Of a DNA stretch of 64,000 bases, positions 58,695 to 64,000 are shown one piece after another (position 1 is the stretch's first letter; each line of letters opens with the position of its first letter). The stretch comes from Sediminicoccus rosea (lineage in GTDB: Bacteria; Pseudomonadota; Alphaproteobacteria; Acetobacterales; Acetobacteraceae). The DNA is taken from the NCBI RefSeq assembly GCF_033547095.1, contig NZ_CP137852.1, positions 186,001 to 250,000 of the forward strand, written 5' to 3'. The notes below the pieces were generated by a model, which did no database searches, was not told where the DNA came from, and was given only the letters and a program-made list of their open reading frames with translations. A program made the position numbers and the translations under genes.

Positions 58695-61268
58695 TCAGAA
58701 CCGCCTGAGCAGCCGATCAATGTAATCAAGTTCCTCGGCCGGCCTTTCGCGCTCCGCCCCACGCCGGCGCAGCTCATCCTGCAGCCGCCGGGTGCGGAGC
58801 TGCTCGGCTTCGTCCGGCACGCGGGTGTCGCTGCCATTGTCGGCATTGCCGGTGTTCTCGCGGGCGCGGCGGCCAAGCGGGTCGCGGCCCTCGCCGAGCT
58901 GCTGCTCGCCATCCTGGCCCTCGCCGCCCATTTCCATCTCGCCCATGCCCTCCTCTTCGCCCTCGCCTTCGCCCTGGCCCTGGCCGAACTGGCGCTGCAT
59001 CTGCTGGGCCATCTGGCGGCCGCCCTCCTGCAGGCGGCGCATGGCCTCCTGCTGGGCGGGGCGGGCGTCGCGGCCTTGCTGGAGGGCTTCCATCGCCTCG
59101 CGCATTGCCTGGTCGGCCTGGCCGAGGGCCTCGGGGATCTCGCCGGTCAGGTCGCCCTGCTGCTGCATGAGCTCACCCAGGGCGCGGCGGAGCGCCCGCT
59201 GGCGGCGGGCCTCGGCCTGGAGCTGGCGCTGGAGCTCCTGCTCGGCCTGCTGCTGTTGCTCCGGCGTGGTCTGGCCGGGCTGGCCGGGGCGCTGGTTCCA
59301 GGGCTGGGCCAGGCGGCGCTGCTGGGCGGCGCGTTGTTCCTGCTGCTCGGCACGGCGTGAGCCCTGGTCCACCATCTCGCCCTGGCGGCGCACCATGTCC
59401 TGCACGGCGCCCATCTGCTGCTGGCCGCGCTCGCGCTGGCGCTGGCGCTCAGGGGATTCGGAACGGGCAACGCGGCCTTCCTGCAGCGCGCGGAGCATTT
59501 CCTCCAGTTCGGCGAGTTCGCGCTGGGCGTCCTCCATGCGGTTCTGGCGGGTCGCTTCCTCCATGCGGCGGGTGCGGCGGTCCATGTCGCGCTGGTCGAG
59601 CATGCGCTGCTGCGGGTCATAGGGCAGAGCCTCGGCATTCTCGCGCTGCAGGCGCTCGGCCATGGCTTCGAGGTGACGGCGGATCGCCTCGCGCAACTGT
59701 TCGATGCGGCGCTCCACCTCGCTGCGCTGCTGCTCGTTCTCGGCGGGCGGCGTGCGCTCGGCCTCGTTCATCGCCTCGCGCAGCTGGCGCTGGGCCTCGG
59801 CGAGGGCGCGGGCGGTGCGGCTGTCGCGGCCTTCCTCCAGCGCCAGGGCGGCTTCCCAGAGCAGTTCCTGCACTTCGCCCACCGCCTCGGCCCGCCGGTC
59901 GCGCTGAAGCTGGCCGCGCGCGGTGCGGAGCGCCAGCAGGGTGCCGGCATCATGCTCGAAGGCCTCGGGCGCCTGGGTGATGCGGTCCATCTCGCGCATC
60001 GCCTCCATCCGCCCACCGGGGTTGAGCGAGAGGCCCTTGCGGATCTCGATGATGGCGCGCGCCACGGGGTGGTTGAAGCTGCGCTCGGGCAGGATGAGCG
60101 TCACCTCCTCCGAGCGGCCCTCCTGCTCGGCGCCGTCGCGGGCGATGAGGCGCAGCGTGACCGGCAGCCCTGCCCAGGGATGCGCCGAGAGGTCGGGCTG
60201 CGCCAGGCCGCGCGCCTGCTTCGGCGCGGCGGAGGGCAGCGTCATCTCCAGCGTGATGGGTGCGGCGTCGGGGCGGGCGGCCAGGTGGAACTCGGCCCGC
60301 AGCGTGGCGACGCCCCAGTCATCCTCGGTGCGCCAGGGCAGCCGGAGCGCCAGCCCGCGCGGCGAGCGGACGGGCACCTCGGTGAAGGCGGCGATGGGCG
60401 GCGCATCGGCCTGGACGGCGAGGTTCCAGGTGACGATCTCCGTCCCCTCGCGCCGGATGGTGATGCGCGCGCCGGCCTGCATCACGGCCTGGGCGGTGTG
60501 GCTGCCGCCGCCGCCCTGGCTGGTGATCGGCGCCTCGAAGGCCAGGCCGGGCAGGCCGATGATCTCGGGCAGGGCGGTGCCCGGGCCGCCGGAAAGCGCG
60601 ACCTGGAGGCGGCTGCCGGCCGGGATGGTGGCGCTGCCGCCCTGGGCGGGCAGGAAGATGGGCGGAGCGCCGGTATAGGCGGGCGGCGTCACCCAGGCCT
60701 CGATGCGGAGCGCCGCCGCGGGTGGCGGGCTGCCGAAATGGGGTGTCAGGCCGCGGGCGAGCAGGGCGGGCGCATCGCCCCCGGCGGCGAAGAGCGCGGC
60801 GCAGAAGGCGACCAGCACGCCGGCCCGCAGCGCGCGCGGGTCCCGTGCGGCGAGGCCGGGGCGCGGCGTGCCGACGCGCAGCTTGCCGATCATCCGCCGC
60901 ATGCGGGATTGATGCGCCTGCCACAGCGCCAGACCGTCCGGATCCTGTGTGGCGGGCTGGTCCTGCAGGGCGGCGAGGGGGCGGTGCTTCAGCCCGGTCT
61001 CACGCTCCAGCCGGCGGTCCACCGCGGCCGCATCAGGGCCGCGGAATCCCTTGAAGCCGTGCCGCAGGGCGAGGACCAGCGCGGCCGCGAAGCCCGCAAG
61101 GATCAGGACATGGGCCCAGCCGGGCAGCAGCGCGGGCAGGCCGGCCAGGGCGAAGATGCCGAAGAGGCCGAGCGTGCCAAGGGCCGGCCAGAGCGCCGGC
61201 CAGAGGGCCTCCCACCACAGCGCGGCCCGGGCGAGGGCGCGCTTGCGGGCGAGGCGCCCCGCCGTCAC
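58695..61268 (-). CDS. TIGR02302 / DUF4175 low-complexity membrane protein
   Basis: This 857-residue protein matches the alphaproteobacterial TIGR02302 family. It has two or three N-terminal membrane segments (LGTLGLFGIFALAGLPALL, VLILAGFAAALVLALRHG), LERETGLKHRPLAALQDQPA with the family's DRRLE...HRPL pattern, a beta-rich periplasmic middle and a C-terminal 350 residues of glutamine/arginine/glutamate-rich coiled coil. It ends in a short RRRG-containing tail (LDYIDRLLRRF). Function is not established; an envelope role is assumed. GTG 61268 overlaps the lysA stop, a gene pairing common in this class. Confidence 0.88.
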   Translation of the reverse strand: MTAGRLARKRALARAALWWEALWPALWPALGTLGLFGIFALAGLPALLPGWAHVLILAGFAAALVLALRHGFKGFRGPDAAAVDRRLERETGLKHRPLAALQDQPATQDPDGLALWQAHQSRMRRMIGKLRVGTPRPGLAARDPRALRAGVLVAFCAALFAAGGDAPALLARGLTPHFGSPPPAAALRIEAWVTPPAYTGAPPIFLPAQGGSATIPAGSRLQVALSGGPGTALPEIIGLPGLAFEAPITSQGGGGSHTAQAVMQAGARITIRREGTEIVTWNLAVQADAPPIAAFTEVPVRSPRGLALRLPWRTEDDWGVATLRAEFHLAARPDAAPITLEMTLPSAAPKQARGLAQPDLSAHPWAGLPVTLRLIARDGAEQEGRSEEVTLILPERSFNHPVARAIIEIRKGLSLNPGGRMEAMREMDRITQAPEAFEHDAGTLLALRTARGQLQRDRRAEAVGEVQELLWEAALALEEGRDSRTARALAEAQRQLREAMNEAERTPPAENEQQRSEVERRIEQLREAIRRHLEAMAERLQRENAEALPYDPQQRMLDQRDMDRRTRRMEEATRQNRMEDAQRELAELEEMLRALQEGRVARSESPERQRQRERGQQQMGAVQDMVRRQGEMVDQGSRRAEQQEQRAAQQRRLAQPWNQRPGQPGQTTPEQQQQAEQELQRQLQAEARRQRALRRALGELMQQQGDLTGEIPEALGQADQAMREAMEALQQGRDARPAQQEAMRRLQEGGRQMAQQMQRQFGQGQGEGEGEEEGMGEMEMGGEGQDGEQQLGEGRDPLGRRARENTGNADNGSDTRVPDEAEQLRTRRLQDELRRRGAERERPAEELDYIDRLLRRF

Positions 61269-62617
61269 GTGGCCCAGCCGGCGTGGTCGGCCGGCGGCAG
61301 GCGCTGGCCTTCGATCAGGGCCGCGTGGGATTGCCGGTCACGGATCACCGTGAAGCGGTTTCCTTCCACCATCACCTCGGCCGCCAGCGGGCGGGCATTG
61401 TAGGTGCTGCTCATCGAGGCACCGTAGGCGCCGGCATCAAGAAAAGTCACCAGCGAATTGGGGGGCAGCGCGGGCAGGTCGCGCCCCTTGGTGAAGGTGT
61501 CGCTGCTTTCGCAGACAGGGCCGACCACATCTGCCGGCGAAAGCGGCGCGTGGAAGGCGGCGGCGGACACCGGCAGGATGCCGTGCCACGCCTCATACAT
61601 GGCCGGGCGCAGCAGATCATTCATCGCGGCGTCCACGATGACGAAGCGGCGCGTCGTGGCCTGCTTCTCAACAATGACACGCGCGAGCAGCACACCGGCT
61701 GGCCCGCAGATCCAGCGCCCCGGCTCCAGCATGATCTTCACGCCGAGATCGCCGAGGCCGGCCTTGATGGCGCCGGCCAGGGCCGCGGGGGTGCCCGGCG
61801 TCTCGTCGCGATAGGGGATGCCGAGACCACCGCCACAATCCACCCGCAGCACCGGGTGGCCCGCCGCGCGCAGCTCCCGCACCAGCTGGCCCAGGCGCTG
61901 GTAGGCGGCGCGGTAGGAGGCCACGCCCTGCGCGATCTGGCTGCCGATATGCACGGTGAGGCCGACCGGATCGAGGCCGGGCAGCGCGCACATCTTCGCA
62001 TAGAGGGCGGGCGCCATGGCGATGGGCACGCCGAACTTGTTCTCGGTCAGGCCGGTCGTGATCTTGGCGTGGGTCTTGGCGTCCACATCGGGGTTCACGC
62101 GCAGCGCGCAGCGGGCCCGCTTGCCCATCGAAGCGGCGACGGCGCTCAGCATCTCCGCTTCTTCCGCGGATTCGATGTTGAGCTGGAGGATGTCCTCCGC
62201 GAGCGCCAGGCGCATCTCGCGCTCGGTCTTGCCGACGCCGGAGAAGACGATGCCCGAGGCGGGAACGCCGGCAGCGCGGGCGGCGCGCAGCTCGCCCTCG
62301 CTCACCACATCGGCGCCCAGGCCCTCCTGGTGCAGCAGGTTCACCACGGCCAGCGCGGGGTTGGACTTGGTGGCGAAGTGGATGGAGGCGTCGAGCCCCG
62401 CCTCGGCCAGCGCATCGCGCAGGCTCCGGGCGCGGCGGCGCAGCGTGGTGGCGGAATAGACCCAGGTCGGCGTGCCGACGACATCGGCGATGCGGGCGAG
62501 CGAGACCTCCTCCACCATCAGCCCGGCGATGGGGTCCATCGCCAGCGCGGGGCGCGCGGCCAGGAGGTCGGCGAAGGAGGGGTCGGGGCTGTCGAAGACA
62601 GGAGCGGGAGCGGCCAT
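61265..62617 (-). CDS. lysA: Diaminopimelate decarboxylase
   Basis: This 450-residue PLP enzyme of the alanine-racemase fold type has the Schiff-base lysine in HFATKSNPALAVV, VDCGGGLGIPY for phosphate binding, EPGRWICGPAG, and the active-site cysteine and glutamate in GPVCESSDTFT. It performs the last step of lysine synthesis. ATG 62617 opens with AAPAPVFDSPD; the longer frame upstream is not conserved in style. The TIGR02302 gene is coupled to its stop. Confidence 0.96.
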   Translation of the reverse strand: MAAPAPVFDSPDPSFADLLAARPALAMDPIAGLMVEEVSLARIADVVGTPTWVYSATTLRRRARSLRDALAEAGLDASIHFATKSNPALAVVNLLHQEGLGADVVSEGELRAARAAGVPASGIVFSGVGKTEREMRLALAEDILQLNIESAEEAEMLSAVAASMGKRARCALRVNPDVDAKTHAKITTGLTENKFGVPIAMAPALYAKMCALPGLDPVGLTVHIGSQIAQGVASYRAAYQRLGQLVRELRAAGHPVLRVDCGGGLGIPYRDETPGTPAALAGAIKAGLGDLGVKIMLEPGRWICGPAGVLLARVIVEKQATTRRFVIVDAAMNDLLRPAMYEAWHGILPVSAAAFHAPLSPADVVGPVCESSDTFTKGRDLPALPPNSLVTFLDAGAYGASMSSTYNARPLAAEVMVEGNRFTVIRDRQSHAALIEGQRLPPADHAGWAT

Positions 62618-62657
62618 CACGGTAGATAAGGGGCGGAGGGGGCGCCCGCCAAGGGTC

Positions 62658-63602
62658 CTAACCCTTCTCGCGGGGTGCCGAGAGCTCCCGGAAGGCGGGG
62701 GAATCCCGCTCCATATGCGCCAGCCAGAGTGCATCCGGGGCCGGTCCGGCCGGGTGGCGGAGGAAGACCTGCAGCAGGCAGGCCCGGTTGAAGGGATCCA
62801 TCAGCGCCCGCTTGACCGCCCAGGCAAGGAACATCGCGAGGAACAGCCCGCCACCCGACCAGTCGCCCGGCATGGCGCGCGCAATCGCGACGGAAGGCGC
62901 CAGCAGCAGCGCGAAGCTCCCGACGACGAGCAGCACCGTGGGCGGCAGCAGGACCAGGCGGTTGCGCATCATCGCGCCGATGTTTTGCGCGTAGAGGATC
63001 AGCCCCTGCCGCGCCGCCGCCCAGGGCTCGCCGGTGGAAGGACGGAGCGCCTGGGCGATGATCACGAGGCTGGCCGGCCCGGCGAGGAAGCGCAGGGTGG
63101 CGCGCAGCAGGACGAGCAGCTGCGAGACCAGGGTCGTCTGGATCAGGCGGCGCGTCAGGCCGTGCAGCAGCTCGAGCGCCGCGTCCATCGCGCGGCGCAG
63201 CAGCCCCTCCAGCCGGAGCAGCGCGGCGGGGTCGGGGAAGCGAGCGGCCACCAGCGCCCGCGCCGCGCCGATCTGCGCCCGGCCGGCGGGCAGGGTGCCG
63301 CCTTCCAGCAGCGTGACCATGGCGGCCAGGTGTGCGGCCGTGAGTTCATGGAGAATGCGCGCCCGCCGTTGGTGGATGAGCAGGGCGGCCAGGCCCGCGC
63401 CGGCCGCCCCGCCCAGCATCATCGCCACGTCGAGGAACTGGGGGTCGAAGACGAGGCCCAGGATCTGCCCCAGCCCCGCGCCGGCCGTGATCAGCGCCAG
63501 ATGCAGCGCCACGATGCCAGCATGGAGAAGCACCTGCAGCAGCAGGAAAGGCCAGGTCCGGGCCATGAGGCCGAGGGAGCGGAAGAAGGAGAAACGCCAC
63601 AT
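62658..63602 (-). CDS. Membrane protein of unknown function
   Basis: This protein of about 314 residues has roughly five hydrophobic segments: WPFLLLQVLLHAGIVALHLA, VAMMLGGAAGAGLAALLI, ASLVIIAQAL, LVLLPPTVLLVVGSFALLLA and LFLAMFLAWAVK. A long amphipathic helical part (residues 75-165) rich in alanine and leucine lies between the second and third. I do not recognise the family. ATG 63602 is used; GTG 63611, which overlaps the MFS stop as GTGA, would add three residues. It may be a helper or regulator of the upstream carrier, but nothing proves that. Confidence 0.7.
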   Translation of the reverse strand: MWRFSFFRSLGLMARTWPFLLLQVLLHAGIVALHLALITAGAGLGQILGLVFDPQFLDVAMMLGGAAGAGLAALLIHQRRARILHELTAAHLAAMVTLLEGGTLPAGRAQIGAARALVAARFPDPAALLRLEGLLRRAMDAALELLHGLTRRLIQTTLVSQLLVLLRATLRFLAGPASLVIIAQALRPSTGEPWAAARQGLILYAQNIGAMMRNRLVLLPPTVLLVVGSFALLLAPSVAIARAMPGDWSGGGLFLAMFLAWAVKRALMDPFNRACLLQVFLRHPAGPAPDALWLAHMERDSPAFRELSAPREKG

Positions 63603-63607
63603 CCGCG

Positions 63608-64000
63608 TCACCGCCGGAACAGGATGACCGCCGAGATCGCCTGGAGCACCGCCGCCGCCGCCAGCACCGCCGCACCGGAGCCGGTGAAGTCCCGCAGCAG
63701 GCCGAAGGCCCCGGGTGTGAGCGCATAGGTCGCCTGGTTCACGGCCGTGACAAGGGCGACGACGCGGCCGACATCGGCGCGCGGGAATTCCACCTGCGCG
63801 ATCATCGGTGGCAGCGAGAGCATGTTGCCCACGGTGAGGCCCACCACCATGCATCCGGCCAGCAGCCAGGGCGCCGACACATCGAGCGCTGCGAGCAGGA
63901 CGAGCGTGCCCAGCGTCTGCACGGCGAAGTTCCAGGCGCCGGCGCGGCGGCGATCCGCGCCCACGGGCAGCGCCCAGCCCAGCAGCGTGCGGCCCGCTAC
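63608..64000 (-). CDS. MFS transporter, C-terminal part (runs off window)
   Basis: The minus strand is open from the window edge to a stop at 63608, giving about 130 residues with four membrane segments (for example WLLAGCMVVGLTVGNMLSLPPMIA and the last one, AAVLAAAAVLQAISAVILF). VGNMLSLPPMIAQVEFP resembles helix 10-11 loops of MFS carriers. The N-terminal two thirds lie outside the window, so the substrate class cannot be guessed. Confidence 0.75.
   Translation of the reverse strand, partial: VAGRTLLGWALPVGADRRRAGAWNFAVQTLGTLVLLAALDVSAPWLLAGCMVVGLTVGNMLSLPPMIAQVEFPRADVGRVVALVTAVNQATYALTPGAFGLLRDFTGSGAAVLAAAAVLQAISAVILFRR

Noticed and set aside
1-64000. CRISPR arrays, insertion sequences, integrases, tRNA or rRNA genes
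   Set aside because: I looked for repeat-spacer patterns, transposase or integrase motifs and tRNA T-loops on both strands and found none that held up; the PKS locus has lower-GC borders but no mobility gene.

Overview
The window is very GC-rich, densely packed DNA of an alphaproteobacterium, most likely a Rhodospirillales/Acetobacteraceae-type organism. The clearest markers are gcrA (an alphaproteobacterial cell-cycle regulator), the low-complexity TIGR02302/DUF4175 protein next to lysA, a PmtA-type phospholipid methyltransferase, and the gene order maf-PPSR-hemE, which in Caulobacter flanks the chromosome origin. Nothing looks like a prophage, insertion sequence, CRISPR array, tRNA or rRNA. 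Genes very often overlap by four bases (ATGA, GTGA, TTGA, even CTGA), so translational coupling is the rule.

Layout. 1-5976: four glycosyltransferase genes, two leftward and two rightward, probably surface glycan assembly. 5977-13047: a scavenging block (DadA-like oxidoreductase, family 5 solute-binding protein, M81 peptidase, amidase) and a secreted PQQ-type sugar dehydrogenase. 13172-20455: TonB-like protein, gcrA with a striking control region, a DMT exporter, PmtA, SURF1, M32 carboxypeptidase and a short CPA2 antiporter. 20503-29131: a sphingosine-1-phosphate-lyase-like PLP enzyme, gnd-gntK, acyl-CoA synthetase, methyltransferase, CoA-transferase, RraA-like protein, two paralogous small exported proteins and a hotdog thioesterase.

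29218-46846 is the most interesting part. The leftward genes are a 2438-residue single-module reducing polyketide synthase (KS-AT-DH-degenerate MT-ER-KR-ACP, no thioesterase), then an alpha-oxoamine synthase, CDP-alcohol phosphotransferase, thioesterase and asparaginase, the last four in overlapping frames. The rightward genes are a 3-ketosphinganine-reductase-like SDR, cytochrome P450, LpxL-type acyltransferase, GNAT acyltransferase, Rieske oxygenase and glycosyltransferase. My reading, which is inference, is a PKS-fed sphingolipid-like pathway. The synthase builds a reduced acyl chain, and the oxoamine synthase releases it by decarboxylative condensation with an amino acid. The SDR reduces the ketone, the oxygenases hydroxylate, the acyltransferases N-acylate, and the CDP-alcohol enzyme and/or glycosyltransferase add a head group. 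The logic resembles fungal fumonisin/sphingofungin assembly combined with membrane-lipid finishing enzymes.

47010-53854 holds small exported proteins, an MFS carrier, a GlcD-like oxidase, an HpcH-type aldolase, a WecB-type epimerase and a CaiB-type CoA-transferase. 53893-58487 is maf, PPSR, a candidate replication origin, hemE, hemH and a HAD phosphatase. 58695-64000 is the TIGR02302 protein, lysA, an unknown membrane protein and the end of an MFS transporter. A small family of intergenic elements with covarying hairpins occurs near 15.1, 16.9 and 58.6 kb.
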